Assembly (NCBI GenBank): GCA_903906425.1
Contig: CAIVKH010000047.1
Location: 1 to 53,000 of the forward strand
DNA: 53,000 bases
Source: an uncultured bacterium
Lineage (GTDB): Bacteria; Verrucomicrobiota; Kiritimatiellia; CAIVKH01
Reading direction: 5' to 3'
A program made the translations under genes and the position numbers. Below are positions 1 to 8,635 of this stretch, piece after piece; the first letter of the stretch is position 1, and every line of letters starts with the position of its first letter. The notes below the pieces were generated by a model. It made no database searches, was not told the DNA's origin, and worked only from the letters and a program-made list of their open reading frames with translations.

Positions 1-2004
1 GCCCCAGTACCACTGCGCGACGACGCAATCGTGATAGACCAGTTCCCACAGCGGCAGCCGGTACACGTGGCCGAGTTGGAATTTTGAAATGTTCTCCGGA
101 ACGGTATCCAGAATCTGCTGCATCTTCCGGCCCGCATCGGGAACGCGGTACGGACCGAGGCTTAGCATGCCTTCGAAATAGTCCACAAACGGCACGGCAG
201 CGTCGTGACCGGTCTCGCTGCCAGTGACGAGCTTCATGTCGTGCGACATGTAGGCGAGCAATTTCATTTTCCATTCGCGGCTGTCCGAGCGCGTGAGCGG
301 ATGACGCGGATCGTAACATTCGAACCACGGCGCTGCGGTTGTCGTGTCAATGAACCGGGCGCGATACGGATGCGTTTGCAGATCGGCAGGGACGCGTTCG
401 CGCGCAAATTTCAACGCCTGTTTGTCGCACAGCACGCCGCAATAATATCGCGTGCCATCCTTTGCATCCACGCCCCAGCCGCGCCGCCAGTCGCCGTTCG
501 CAAGGCGATTGATGTCATCGGGCCAGCCCGCCTCCGTCCAGTCACCGTGGCTGTGATGGAGCTTGCCGGTGACGACCGCGGGATCCATGAGGTCCTGATA
601 AATGTCGTAGCGACCGGTGAGAATCCCGCCCATTTCATTCATCGCCGTGATGGTGTCGCCGGATTCGGCATCGCTCCACAGAATCCGGTCAATGCCCGCG
701 TCTTTCATTTCACGCACGATGCCGAGCGCGTCTTGTTCCCAGCACCACGTGTTCACCGCACCGATCAGCAGATCAATGTTTGGATTCTCGCGGCGTTTTT
801 CGGTGAAGGTTTTAAGCTTCCCGATTTCCTTCGCGTATTCGCGATAGCGCTTGCACATCGCGACGTGGCCGCCGCGGTCGAAAAACACGTAGCGGATTTT
901 CCGCTCGTATCCGAATTTCCCCTTCTGGCTTTCCCAAATCGGCGCAACGGAGAGAATGCCATCGTGCCGCGCGATGTGAATTGACGCGTCGTCCGCGGTT
1001 TCGAGGATCGCCATTTCCGCCCGCTCGCCCTCCGTCGCGCCGAAGAAGCTCATGCAGATTCCGTGGCCGCCATAAGCGACCAGATGCATGTCGGGAATCG
1101 TCGCGTCGGTGACCGGATATGAAATGCCCTCGTTCATCGGCACGACGAGATAGCTGTTCGCCGGCGTGACGAACGGCTGCGGAAACGCGAGCGGCGATTC
1201 CATTCCGCCGTCGCCGGAAATCGCGACGATGAATTCCGGCCGTTTCAAATCGAGTTGCACGTTCGCGACAAACTTTTCTCCGCAGGCCGCGTCGAAAAGT
1301 TCGATGTTCATTTTCGCGCCGGAAGTTTTCGCGCCGGTGACGATGAGATCGTGATTCACTTTTTTCTGCGCCCACGTTTGTCCGGTACGTTTGTCGGTGA
1401 CGGCAAAAGTTGTGTCGCGCGTCTGAAACATAACGCCGATTGCATCGTTTTCGACTTTCAATTCATCGGCAACATTGCTGCGCATCGACTCGACGTTGCC
1501 CTTGCATTGCAGGCGGAAGCCTTCCATCCAGGCCGTCGCCGGACCGGAACCGGTCAATCGCGGATGAATCGTCGCGACGCCGTGCGGAATGACGAACTGC
1601 GCGCGGGCCATCTGCCCGTCCTTCGATTCGTGGATGTTCTTGATTCCATAGGTCCACTCAACGACCGCATTTTTATCGTCGCGCGTCGTCGCACTCAACT
1701 CCGCGTGGCCGGAACCGGCGACTTTAATCCACGCGCTCAACTCGAAAATATCGCCCTCCTTCACGTTGAATTGCCGGACCGGCGCATAGCTCCAATCGTG
1801 TTCGCCGCGATGCTCGATGCGCGCCGTCGGTTTTCCATCGTGAAGAATTTTGGCATCCATCGCGCAACTTCCCGCGCCCGCATCGCGCGACCAGAACGGC
1901 GCCCACGTCCAGTCGCGGACGTCAATTTCAGCGGCGAAGGAAACGCCGCCGCGGAAAAGCGCGAGGGCGATGGTGACGGCGAGAACACGTAAATATTTTT
2001 TCAT
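1..2004 (-). CDS. Secreted glycoside hydrolase, GH101-related (GHL/DUF5696-like), 3' end outside window
   Basis: The frame is open from an ATG at 2004 down to base 1, at least 668 codons, so the C-terminus is missing. The N-terminus (MKKYLRVLAVTIALALF then Ala-rich) is a Sec signal peptide. The first domain after it looks like a carbohydrate-binding beta-sandwich. Towards the visible end I read SETGHDAAVPFVDYFEGML and PLWELVYHDCVV, which resemble the conserved core of the GH101-related GHL families and DUF5696 proteins. That would make it an exported enzyme acting on a glycan. The family assignment is from motif memory only, and the catalytic acid cannot be named. No good ribosome site is seen before the ATG. 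A palindrome pair lies just upstream. Confidence 0.6.
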   Translation of the reverse strand, partial: MKKYLRVLAVTIALALFRGGVSFAAEIDVRDWTWAPFWSRDAGAGSCAMDAKILHDGKPTARIEHRGEHDWSYAPVRQFNVKEGDIFELSAWIKVAGSGHAELSATTRDDKNAVVEWTYGIKNIHESKDGQMARAQFVIPHGVATIHPRLTGSGPATAWMEGFRLQCKGNVESMRSNVADELKVENDAIGVMFQTRDTTFAVTDKRTGQTWAQKKVNHDLIVTGAKTSGAKMNIELFDAACGEKFVANVQLDLKRPEFIVAISGDGGMESPLAFPQPFVTPANSYLVVPMNEGISYPVTDATIPDMHLVAYGGHGICMSFFGATEGERAEMAILETADDASIHIARHDGILSVAPIWESQKGKFGYERKIRYVFFDRGGHVAMCKRYREYAKEIGKLKTFTEKRRENPNIDLLIGAVNTWCWEQDALGIVREMKDAGIDRILWSDAESGDTITAMNEMGGILTGRYDIYQDLMDPAVVTGKLHHSHGDWTEAGWPDDINRLANGDWRRGWGVDAKDGTRYYCGVLCDKQALKFARERVPADLQTHPYRARFIDTTTAAPWFECYDPRHPLTRSDSREWKMKLLAYMSHDMKLVTGSETGHDAAVPFVDYFEGMLSLGPYRVPDAGRKMQQILDTVPENISKFQLGHVYRLPLWELVYHDCVVAQWYWG

Positions 2005-2032
2005 GCGCGGCGATGGTCTCCGCATCGTAATT

Positions 2033-2079
2033 TTCCAATGATTGGAAATTCTCGCATCCGCAACTTCCAATGATTGGAA
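2033..2079. repeat. Palindrome pair, locus 1
   Basis: Two perfect copies of TTCCAATGATTGGAA start at 2033 and 2065, 32 bp apart. They fill the gap between two co-directional minus-strand genes, ending 5 bp from the stop codon of the hydrolase gene. Confidence 0.95.
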
Positions 2080-2083
2080 GTTA

Positions 2084-3370
2084 TCAGCGCGTGAATTTGA
2101 TTTTGTTGCCTTCGATGATCGGGCCGGCGGGGCGGTCTGATCGCGTTGGCGGCAGCGTGACGCGCTGGGTGTTATTCGTGAGGCGCGCATTTGCGGTGCG
2201 CGAGGCGTTGAGGGATTTCTGGTAGGCGTCATCAACCATTTTGAAATCCTCCGCGGCGAGTTTGCCGAAGCGTGTGTGCGGGAAATTTGTGCTGACGTTG
2301 AGGAAGCCGTCGCGAACGGCGCGCATGTCGGCGAGCGTCGAAATTTTCGATTCGCGCCAGATCAGGCCGCGGTAGGCGCGCTCGGCGAGCCATTCCTCGT
2401 GCGCGGGCGAAAGCTGCGCGGTGGCCTCGGTCAATGTATCGGCCAGCGTCACCTCGTTGTGCGCACAAAGCGGGAAGCGCGGGTCGCGGAGGATATCGAG
2501 CAGCTTGCGGAATTTTCCACCGCTGTCCTGCTCGGCAGTCATCGCCGCAAGGCTGTTGGTGAACCAGAGGCCAATTTCGGGCATGTCGTTCGTGCGCAAT
2601 TTCCACAGCGGGCCGAACACGTGCAGCCACGTGCGCAGCCGCGGCGCGTCCTGCGGCATCGCGTGGCCGGTGCCGGGAAATTCTTCGAGGGTGACGTCGG
2701 CGCGGTAGCGCAGAAAAAATTCGGAGGCCGTCCGGGCGGGCCGCATGTTCGTGTCGTTTTCGCCGTCGCCGATATAAATCACCTTGCCGTGGCAGTTGCC
2801 GGCGGGGGCTTCGGACGTGGGATAGCCGCGGCCGGCCAGCAGGATGATCAGCCCGCGCAGGCCGGCCATTTCCGGCTCGCCGACGAGGCTCGTCGTCCAT
2901 CCGCCCTTGCTGACACCGCCCATAAAAAGGCGGTTCGTATCAATGCTGGCGTTCGTGCAAATCCATGCGCGCGCCTTTGCGAAATCGCCGCGAAGCCGGT
3001 CGATGTAGCGCGGCGGCGCGGCGCGCGACGATGGTGCCGGGCCGGCGTCGGGATATGGCAGGCCGACGATGATGAAGTCGCGGTCGTCCGCAAATTTTCG
3101 GATCGTGGCGGTCTGCGGCGCGGCGTCCTGACCCGGATAAAAAAAGATGACCGGCCACTTTTCCGCCGCGTCGTAATTCGCCGGCAGAAAAACTTTCATC
3201 GCGCCGCCCAGCAGCGACGCGTCAATGTCTGCATCGGCGCCGGGCGAAATTTTTCCGGTGGCGAACGAGGAACTTGCGCCGCCAAGAAATGCGGCCAGGC
3301 CAAGCGAAAGGATCGCGGAGCGGTTGCGCCTGTCAGCCGGGATACACCGGGCCGGTGATGTAGTTTTCAA
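2084..3370 (-). CDS. Secreted alpha/beta-hydrolase (esterase/depolymerase-like)
   Basis: A 428-residue protein with a signal peptide after a basic stretch (RRNRSAILSLGLAAFLGG, cleavage near Ala38). The hydrolase fold is visible from residue 60: a nucleophile elbow GGVSKGG near residue 155, an acid candidate in GDGENDT near 205, and the histidine in GTGHAMP near 240. This order fits a dienelactone-hydrolase or PHB-depolymerase-like esterase. The remaining 170 residues have no recognised domain. The start overlaps the end of the CBS gene by 38 bp and there is no in-frame alternative start close by, so the two genes are probably co-transcribed. The substrate is unknown; an ester-linked carbohydrate would suit the downstream glycoside hydrolase. 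Confidence 0.75.
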   Translation of the reverse strand: MKTTSPARCIPADRRNRSAILSLGLAAFLGGASSSFATGKISPGADADIDASLLGGAMKVFLPANYDAAEKWPVIFFYPGQDAAPQTATIRKFADDRDFIIVGLPYPDAGPAPSSRAAPPRYIDRLRGDFAKARAWICTNASIDTNRLFMGGVSKGGWTTSLVGEPEMAGLRGLIILLAGRGYPTSEAPAGNCHGKVIYIGDGENDTNMRPARTASEFFLRYRADVTLEEFPGTGHAMPQDAPRLRTWLHVFGPLWKLRTNDMPEIGLWFTNSLAAMTAEQDSGGKFRKLLDILRDPRFPLCAHNEVTLADTLTEATAQLSPAHEEWLAERAYRGLIWRESKISTLADMRAVRDGFLNVSTNFPHTRFGKLAAEDFKMVDDAYQKSLNASRTANARLTNNTQRVTLPPTRSDRPAGPIIEGNKIKFTR

Positions 3371-3776
3371 GTTGTTGAATCCGGAATTCGCGATCCTTCA
3401 ACAGCGACTTGACGACATCGCCGATCGAAATCACGCCGACGACTTTTTCATTTTGCATCACAGGCAGATGGCGGATGTGATGGGAGGTCATCAGCGCCAT
3501 GCAATCCTCCGAGGTGGATTCGGGCTTTACGAAAAAAACCTTTGTGGTCATCACTTCGGAAACGGGCGTTGTGCGCGAGGATTTTCCGCGGAGCACGACT
3601 TTGCGGGCATAATCGCGCTCCGAGAAAATGCCGACAAGCTGCTCGCCGTCGAGCACGATCACAGCGCCGACGTTTTCGCGGGCCATCAATTCGAGCGCCT
3701 CGAACACCGTCGCGCGCGGCGCGACGGCCAGCACTTCGCCCCCTTTTGCTTTCAAAATATTGCTTACCAGATTCAT
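3333..3776 (-). CDS. CBS-domain pair protein
   Basis: A 147-residue cytoplasmic protein made almost entirely of two CBS motifs (roughly residues 8-65 and 75-132). Such tandem pairs bind adenine nucleotides or S-adenosylmethionine and usually act as a sensor. Typical strings are GIFSERDYARKV in the first half and GVISIGDVVKSLL in the second. No enzymatic domain is fused. It is the first gene of a two-gene unit with the secreted hydrolase, overlapping its start. That partnership gives no obvious functional clue. Confidence 0.9.
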   Translation of the reverse strand: MNLVSNILKAKGGEVLAVAPRATVFEALELMARENVGAVIVLDGEQLVGIFSERDYARKVVLRGKSSRTTPVSEVMTTKVFFVKPESTSEDCMALMTSHHIRHLPVMQNEKVVGVISIGDVVKSLLKDREFRIQQLENYITGPVYPG

Positions 3777-3854
3777 GCTCGGTTCTCCCGTGATTGCGGC
3801 GCAACACTAATCCAACGTTCCGCCCATTCAAGCGTCAACACTCGCGCGACGATC

Positions 3855-4277
3855 CTATTCCCCGGGCGCGTGTCCGTGTTCCGCGACGACTTCGATCGCG
3901 ATGCCGCCGCGCGGCGTGAAATCGCCCTTCACGACGCAATAGTACGGCTTGCAGGAGGCGACGAGGTCTTCGAGAATCCGGTTCACAATCGTCTCGGCAA
4001 ACTGACCCTGGTTGCGGAACGCTCCGAGATACAGCTTCAGCGATTTGCTTTCGATGCAGCTTTTGCCCGGCACATATTGAATCGCGATCGTCGCAAAATC
4101 CGGCTGCCCGGTCACCGGGCACATCGAGGTGAACTCATGGCAGTCGAACGTCACGCGATATTTTTTCCCCGGATACGGATTCGGAAACGTTTCGAGTTTC
4201 GCCTCGTCCGGCGACGCCGGCATCGCGACTTTTTCGCCCAGTTGCGTCAATCTGGCCGTCGGTTGTTTCTGTTTCAT
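3855..4277 (-). CDS. queF: NADPH-dependent 7-cyano-7-deazaguanine reductase (preQ0 reductase)
   Basis: QueF reduces the nitrile of preQ0 to preQ1 in queuosine synthesis. The 140-residue length is that of the short, YkvM-type single-domain enzyme. The catalytic cysteine is in TSMCPVTGQPDF and the QueF signature ESKSLKLY follows, with FRNQGQFAE and the conserved acidic residues of the T-fold. I chose the ATG at 4277; a longer open frame exists but its extra 50 residues are not QueF-like. No other queuosine genes are in the window, and the gene lies alone at the edge of the low-GC island. Confidence 0.93.
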   Translation of the reverse strand: MKQKQPTARLTQLGEKVAMPASPDEAKLETFPNPYPGKKYRVTFDCHEFTSMCPVTGQPDFATIAIQYVPGKSCIESKSLKLYLGAFRNQGQFAETIVNRILEDLVASCKPYYCVVKGDFTPRGGIAIEVVAEHGHAPGE

Positions 4278-4454
4278 GGCATGATTTGTAGAAGGGGGTA
4301 CGTTCAGCGACCAGCCAATTATTTCTATAATGATTTCGCTACAAAAGCGACGCCTTTGCTTGTAGTGATGAGTAGCCGAAGTTCTCGATGATGACACCTT
4401 CGTGTGTCGCCCAAGCCGACACAACAAGATGATGAAACAATCATGGAATATAAA

Positions 4455-4483
4455 TTGACAGGGCAGCAGTGAATCTATATTTC
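4455..4483 (+). promoter_or_regulatory. Candidate sigma70 promoter for the lipoprotein gene
   Basis: A consensus -35 TTGACA lies at 4455-4460, followed by TATATT at 4476-4481 (15-bp spacer) or TATTTC at 4478-4483 (17-bp spacer). It is about 55 bp before the GTG start at 4539, in AT-richer DNA. Sequence match only. Confidence 0.45.
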
Positions 4484-4538
4484 AGCGGCACAGAACGGTC
4501 TGAATTCACAGCCGTTTAACAAAGTCGGAGGTACAGGA

Positions 4539-5261
4539 GTGAGAAGTTTGCTTGTCGGTACGTTATTGGTAGCGTGCTCTATGCTTGGCGGTGGGTGCGC
4601 TCATACGATGCAAATCAAGAACATGTCGGTCTACACGCCCATGGGGTTCACGTCTCTTGATAAGCCAATCAAGATTGGAATAGAGAGCGAGCCTCAGGCT
4701 CCCGATGAAAAGGTAATCGTAAATGGAATGGCCGAAGAACTCGCCCGATATAATGCCCGGGTAGTCATGCCGTATATAAGGAATTCACAAAATCCGGTTG
4801 ATTTGATTGCCAAAGTCGACATTCAAACGGAGCGCTCGGGGTCGGGATGGAATTTCCTTGTCAACTTCCCAGGGTTCCTTGTGTTTGCCCCTGCATGGAA
4901 TGGATATCTTTATGACGTAAAATACGCTATAACTGTTTCTCTTAACAAGCCCGATGGCAAGAAGATCATGGACGATTTCAAAATCCCAATCGCACTGGAC
5001 ATCCGCCATGCTGCAATTAACAGGACATGGACAGAGATAAGTTACCTCGAAGTTGGTGCAATTGCCTTTGTCGGAGGATTGGTGTTCATTACCTATGACG
5101 ATGGAGTGACCGCCCTTCTACCGGAAAAAGTCGGATCGCCACTCGGCAAGTATGTCGCCAATGAAATTGCGCGCCGCATAAACTCGAGTGGGGCATTCGC
5201 TGCAAACGAGGCGGGTCCGCCCGTGCCGCGCCTTTGTTTTGTCGATCCAGTCGGACAATAG
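4539..5261 (+). CDS. Lipoprotein of unknown function
   Basis: Starts at GTG 4539 with a strong GGAGGTACAGGA ribosome site just before it. The first 20 residues form a lipoprotein signal ending in a lipobox (LGGGC, Cys20), so the protein is predicted to be membrane-anchored outside the cytoplasm. The 220-residue mature part has alternating strands and a hydrophobic stretch near residue 175 (VGAIAFVGGLVFI), and I recognise no family. It lies 44 bp before a second lipoprotein gene on the same strand. Both have clearly lower GC than the flanking genes, which suggests acquisition. Confidence 0.75.
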   Translation: MRSLLVGTLLVACSMLGGGCAHTMQIKNMSVYTPMGFTSLDKPIKIGIESEPQAPDEKVIVNGMAEELARYNARVVMPYIRNSQNPVDLIAKVDIQTERSGSGWNFLVNFPGFLVFAPAWNGYLYDVKYAITVSLNKPDGKKIMDDFKIPIALDIRHAAINRTWTEISYLEVGAIAFVGGLVFITYDDGVTALLPEKVGSPLGKYVANEIARRINSSGAFAANEAGPPVPRLCFVDPVGQ

Positions 5262-5305
5262 AAATACAATTGCGAGAGTCGTCAGAAATTGACGTAGCGT
5301 AAAAC

Positions 5306-6229
5306 GTGGAAATGAACGGCCGACATGCATTTCGATCTTTGTTGAAAATATGCGTGCCGGCCGTTTTCTTGATTCTTGCCTCGTGTGCTACTTTGCCTTA
5401 CCAGCGCATGGAGGTTTATCGAATAAAGGACCTTCATCGGGTCACACCTCTGGGAGAGCCGCAGTTTGAGTTTGGCTGCACGAACAAAGTGATCGCTTCG
5501 ATTGGGTGGGTTCTTGGTCTGCCTTCGAAGATATTGCTGCTGAACTTCAAGATGGACAGTCATCGGATTTCACCTGAAACGGTCAATGCGTTGGCCAAGT
5601 ACCTGGCCTTCAATAGACTGACCGATGTGAAGGTGAGGATCGACCAATATGCGCCGGGGCGGGAGTTTTCGAGACTCACCAGGAACGAGAACGTGGCATG
5701 GCCGTGGCGTTATACGATCGGGATTATCTCATGGCTTGGATATGCTATTCTGCCGGGCAGACTTTTGGGCGGAGATAACTATAACCCTTATTCAGATACG
5801 ATAAGTATTTATTCTGATGTCAAGGCTGTCACCATCCATGAAGGTGGACACGCCAAGGATTTTGCAGGACAGAAGTTACGGGGTACTTATGCCGCATCCT
5901 ATATGTTGCCAGTATTCACATTGTATGCAGAGGGGCGGGCCTCTTCGGATGCAATAAGTTATCTTGCCGCCAATGGTTCTGCGGAAGATGAAGAGGAAGG
6001 TTATAAGATGCTTTATCCTGCATATGGAACATATGTAGGCTCGTCAGTTGGTGCCGAATCCAATTTGATCTCTCCCTTCTATTATGCTGGGGTAGTGACC
6101 GGACACATCATAGGACACGTTAAGGCCTCTCATGTCGAAGAGGATCGCAAATGGCGGCCAGCCGCCGATGTGAAAGCATTGGTTCCCAGTGGTTTGATAT
6201 CCGGAAATCCCGGTTGTAATGATCCGTAA
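5306..6229 (+). CDS. Lipoprotein with an HEGGH zinc-metallopeptidase-like motif
   Basis: A 307-residue protein with a lipobox (LASC, Cys27), so predicted to be lipid-anchored. In the middle is TIHEGGHAKDF (residues near 173-183). This fits the HExxH zinc-binding pattern of gluzincin/minigluzincin peptidases; a third ligand may be a downstream Glu such as in LYAEGRASSD, about 30 residues on. No named family is recognised. Start is GTG 5306 or ATG 5312; neither has a clear ribosome site, so it may be coupled to the lipoprotein gene upstream. Low GC, like its neighbour. Proteolytic function is inferred from the motif alone. Confidence 0.65.
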   Translation: MEMNGRHAFRSLLKICVPAVFLILASCATLPYQRMEVYRIKDLHRVTPLGEPQFEFGCTNKVIASIGWVLGLPSKILLLNFKMDSHRISPETVNALAKYLAFNRLTDVKVRIDQYAPGREFSRLTRNENVAWPWRYTIGIISWLGYAILPGRLLGGDNYNPYSDTISIYSDVKAVTIHEGGHAKDFAGQKLRGTYAASYMLPVFTLYAEGRASSDAISYLAANGSAEDEEEGYKMLYPAYGTYVGSSVGAESNLISPFYYAGVVTGHIIGHVKASHVEEDRKWRPAADVKALVPSGLISGNPGCNDP

Positions 6230-6321
6230 ATTCATCGAATCTCTCGTGCCATAACTGGAGAAGCGCAACGCGGAACCCCTGAGAGACACCCCAATCATAG
6301 CACAGCGAATCCTAGAGCATA

Positions 6322-6926
6322 TTAATTACTACTGTAGCCGCATGATGCAAACCAACCGGTCGCATCGGACGGCGTAACAGTGGCCAGTGCGCGGGCGATC
6401 GCGTTGCCGAGATCTTCCGTTGTGCGGGCCTTGGCATCCCGCAGCGCTTCCTTCACCTTGCTCCACATCTTTTCAATCGGATTGAAGTCGTGGGAATACG
6501 GAGGAAGAAACCGTATGCTCGCACCCGCCGCCACGATGAGGCCTGCGGTTTCAGGGTTCTTGTGTGCGGAGAGGTTGTCGAGCACGACCACATCGCCGGG
6601 TTTGAGCGTCGGCACCAGCACGCACTGCACATAGGCCTGGAACACTTCCGCGGTGGTGGCCCCCTCGACGGTCATGCAGGCGGTCGTTTTCCGTCCAGCC
6701 GGACCGAGGAGATCATGGTCGTGGTACACCAGTGGCCGGCCGGGGCGCTGTCGTGGACGCGCTCGCCGCGCGATGCCCGCCCGCGCAGGCGCGTCATGTT
6801 GGTATTGGCCGCCGATTCGTCCAGAAACACCAGCGTTCGTGCGTCCGCCGCCGCCTGCTGGCCCTGCCATTGTTCCTGTGCCACCGCTACGTCCTGCCGG
6901 CCCTGTTCGCTGGCCCGGAGCGTCAT
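6322..6926 (-). pseudogene. IS630 transposase, catalytic part (orfB), frameshifted
   Basis: Begins at ATG 6926, overlapping the upstream orfA stop by 4 bp at a run of six A (TATAAAAAATGA). This is a plausible programmed -1 slippage site giving one fused transposase. The DDE residues are visible: Asp in [13 protein letters not shown], Asp in [11 protein letters not shown] and Glu in [12 protein letters not shown] second frame change is needed near 6687-6690, where GGAAAACG lacks one A relative to the expected DGKTTACM reading. The first frame stops at 6672 and the rest continues in another frame. That break looks like a mutation or an assembly error rather than programmed shifting. Confidence 0.8.
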
Positions 6927-7261
6927 TTTTTATAGGTGAGGTTCATCGCGGCCAGCGCGTAGTGGATCGCCGGCAGGGAGCAGGAGATCGCCACGGTTTT
7001 GCGCAGTTGCTCCAGCGTCAGGTCCGGACGCCGGAGCAGCTCCTGTTTCATCCGTTGCCGGTGAGTCTCCAGAATCTTGGGCTTGCGTCCCGAAAAGTGA
7101 TGACGCGGCGTAATGTCCCCGGTGTTCTTGCGCCGCTGGATCAGCTTCTTCACCAGACCCAGCGAAACCTTGTAGCGATCCGCCATGTCCTGGCGTGTGC
7201 CTTCGTGAGCATCGTAGGAATCCAGGATTCTTTCGCGTAGATCCAGCGAGAGCGTTTTCAT
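6923..7261 (-). CDS. IS630 transposase, helix-turn-helix part (orfA)
   Basis: A 112-residue N-terminal half of an IS630-type transposase: start [20 protein letters not shown], then a helix-turn-helix ([19 protein letters not shown]) and the linker with second HTH-like helices that bind the terminal repeats. It ends LTYKK at the A-rich slippage site and would be joined to the catalytic part by a -1 frameshift. This half is intact, but the element as a whole is probably inactive because of the break in orfB. Confidence 0.85.
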   Translation of the reverse strand: MKTLSLDLRERILDSYDAHEGTRQDMADRYKVSLGLVKKLIQRRKNTGDITPRHHFSGRKPKILETHRQRMKQELLRRPDLTLEQLRKTVAISCSLPAIHYALAAMNLTYKK

Positions 7262-7309
7262 GCCCCCATCGTACGAGCAGCCTCTTAATATGGCTACAGT
7301 ATGATTTAA

Positions 7310-7663
7310 TATACTCTAATAATCCAGATGCTGAATCTCATCGTGGTACGTCTAAGGCCGATTCGTCCTTCTGCACGACGAGTTGGTTTTGTATGGGGAA
7401 ATGAACTGAAATGAGCAAATGTAGATCATGGAATGAACGGAGGACAAGCTACCTATCTGGGGGCAAATGTTGACGGCGAAATGAACGGATGCAGTTCGGT
7501 CTTGTAAATGTCGTCCAAGATGAGGCGGAACTTCAACTTGGCGTTTTCAATTATTGCACACGATGCGTGGCGTCCAGATTGGCGTGATCAATGCAATCTG
7601 TCAGAACACAATTCCTGTGCTACCGATCTTGAATGCCAGTTTCTGAGATTCGGAAACTCGTGG
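7310..7663. other. Gene-free low-GC stretch right of the IS element
   Basis: I find no convincing gene here. The short open frames start without ribosome sites and resemble no family. The composition matches the low-GC island on the other side of the insertion sequence, so this is probably the remainder of the same acquired segment. It lacks the palindrome pairs found in the surrounding genome. Confidence 0.5.
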
Positions 7664-7694
7664 AAGAGAAACAGGGCAGCCTTGGGCTGCCCTG
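7664..7694 (-). terminator. Rho-independent terminator after tsf
   Basis: Reading the minus strand, an 11-bp stem CAGGGCAGCCC...GGCTGCCCTG with a short loop (7672-7694) is followed by TTTCTCTTC. It begins 13 bp past the tsf stop codon. The T run is interrupted, but the stem is strong. Confidence 0.75.
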
Positions 7695-7706
7695 TTCGCT
7701 TCTTCA

Positions 7707-8546
7707 TCAAACGCCGACTTGATAGCGGATGAAGCGGCGGATCGTCAGCGTGTCGCCGAGCAATTTCGCCTGGCTGCCGACATATTCGGTGACGCTGTGA
7801 TCGGGATCTTTGACGAAGCCCTGCTCGACCAGGCAGACGGTCTGGTAAAACTTTTCGAGTTTTCCGGTAACGATCTTCTCGAGGATATTCGTGGGCTTGC
7901 CTTCAACCTGCTTCGCGTAAATTTCGCGCTCAGACTGAATGACGTCGGCGGTGACGGCCTGGCGGTTCAGGTAAGCCGGATTCGCGGCTGCGACGTGCAG
8001 CGTGACGTCCTTGACAGTTTCCTTGAACAAATCCTTCGAGGCCGTCTCGGCCTTTTCGCAGCCGACTTCGACGAGCACGCCGACCTTGCCGCCGAGGTGA
8101 ATGTAGCCGGCGACGATGCCGTTGCCGCCGACGGTATATTTCACGTTGCGGCGGATGATCAGATTTTCACCCGTCTTCTGGATTTTCGCGACAAGCTGTT
8201 CGCGCGCCGCATCGGCGAGCTGGTTGTCGCCGACGGTCTTCGCCTGCTGGACGAGGCTGGCGAGAAGCGTCTGGAAATCCTCATTCTTCGCGACGAAATC
8301 AGTTTCGCAATTGACCTCGATCATGACGCCGGATTTTCCACCGTCATAAATTTCCGAGGCCACGCGGCCTTCCTTCGCAACGCGCGCGGACTTTTTGCCG
8401 GCGAAATTCGCGCCACGCTCGCGGAGCAATTTGATCGCGCCGGCCTTGTCGCCATTCGCGTCCTGGAGGGCGCGTTTGCATTCCATCATTCCGAGACCGA
8501 TTTCGTCGCGGAGTTCCTTGACTTGTGCTGCTGAGATATCTGCCAT
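7707..8546 (-). CDS. tsf: Translation elongation factor Ts
   Basis: EF-Ts recycles EF-Tu by exchanging GDP for GTP. The 279-residue protein starts MADISAAQVKELRDE at ATG 8546, preceded by AGGAG; a 13-residue upstream extension is open but unlikely. The UBA-like N-terminal domain contains TxxG-type residues in EIGLGMMECKRALQ. The dimerisation/core segment has EVNCETDFVAKNEDF, and a second core repeat carries GVLVEVGCEKAET. Length is normal for a two-subdomain form. It follows rpsB by 89 bp on the same strand, the standard bacterial order, and ends at a terminator. Confidence 0.97.
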   Translation of the reverse strand: MADISAAQVKELRDEIGLGMMECKRALQDANGDKAGAIKLLRERGANFAGKKSARVAKEGRVASEIYDGGKSGVMIEVNCETDFVAKNEDFQTLLASLVQQAKTVGDNQLADAAREQLVAKIQKTGENLIIRRNVKYTVGGNGIVAGYIHLGGKVGVLVEVGCEKAETASKDLFKETVKDVTLHVAAANPAYLNRQAVTADVIQSEREIYAKQVEGKPTNILEKIVTGKLEKFYQTVCLVEQGFVKDPDHSVTEYVGSQAKLLGDTLTIRRFIRYQVGV

Positions 8547-8599
8547 TTTGAATTCTCCTGTTTTTATTTTTGGTGCCCGTCGCACTTCTTGCGATGGCT

Positions 8600-8622
8600 G
8601 CCCGCGCGCGGAGCGCGCGGGC
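8600..8622. repeat. Perfect GC hairpin between rpsB and tsf
   Basis: A 10-bp perfect stem GCCCGCGCGC / GCGCGCGGGC with a 3-base loop in the 89-bp rpsB-tsf gap. No T run follows, so it is not a classical terminator; it could attenuate or stabilise the transcript. Confidence 0.7.
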
Positions 8623-8635
8623 CACCTTTCTCTGA

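Larger units (their letters stand above)
6322..7309 (-). mobile_element. IS630-family insertion sequence, 988 bp, degraded copy
   Basis: The ends form an 18-bp imperfect inverted repeat: TTAATTACTACTGTAGCC on the left and, reverse-complemented, TTAAATCATACTGTAGCC on the right. Both ends are flanked by TA, the target dinucleotide that IS630/Tc1-type elements duplicate. Inside are two overlapping minus-strand frames for a DDE transposase. The transposase stop codon TAA coincides with the outermost bases of the left end. A shorter reading (6332-7299, CTGTAGCC ends) also has flanking TA but would leave the stop outside the element. Confidence 0.8.

Noticed and set aside
205..1992. Long plus-strand open frames across the glycoside hydrolase region
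   Set aside because: The minus strand has a continuous frame with a signal peptide and family motifs; the plus frames are composition shadows.
6686..6692. Second programmed frameshift in the IS630 transposase
   Set aside because: GGAAAAC is not aligned as a slippery heptamer in the incoming frame; a single-base loss explains it better.
7508..7732. A 74-codon open frame between the IS element and tsf
   Set aside because: No ribosome site, no similarity, and it runs across the tsf terminator into tsf from the opposite strand.
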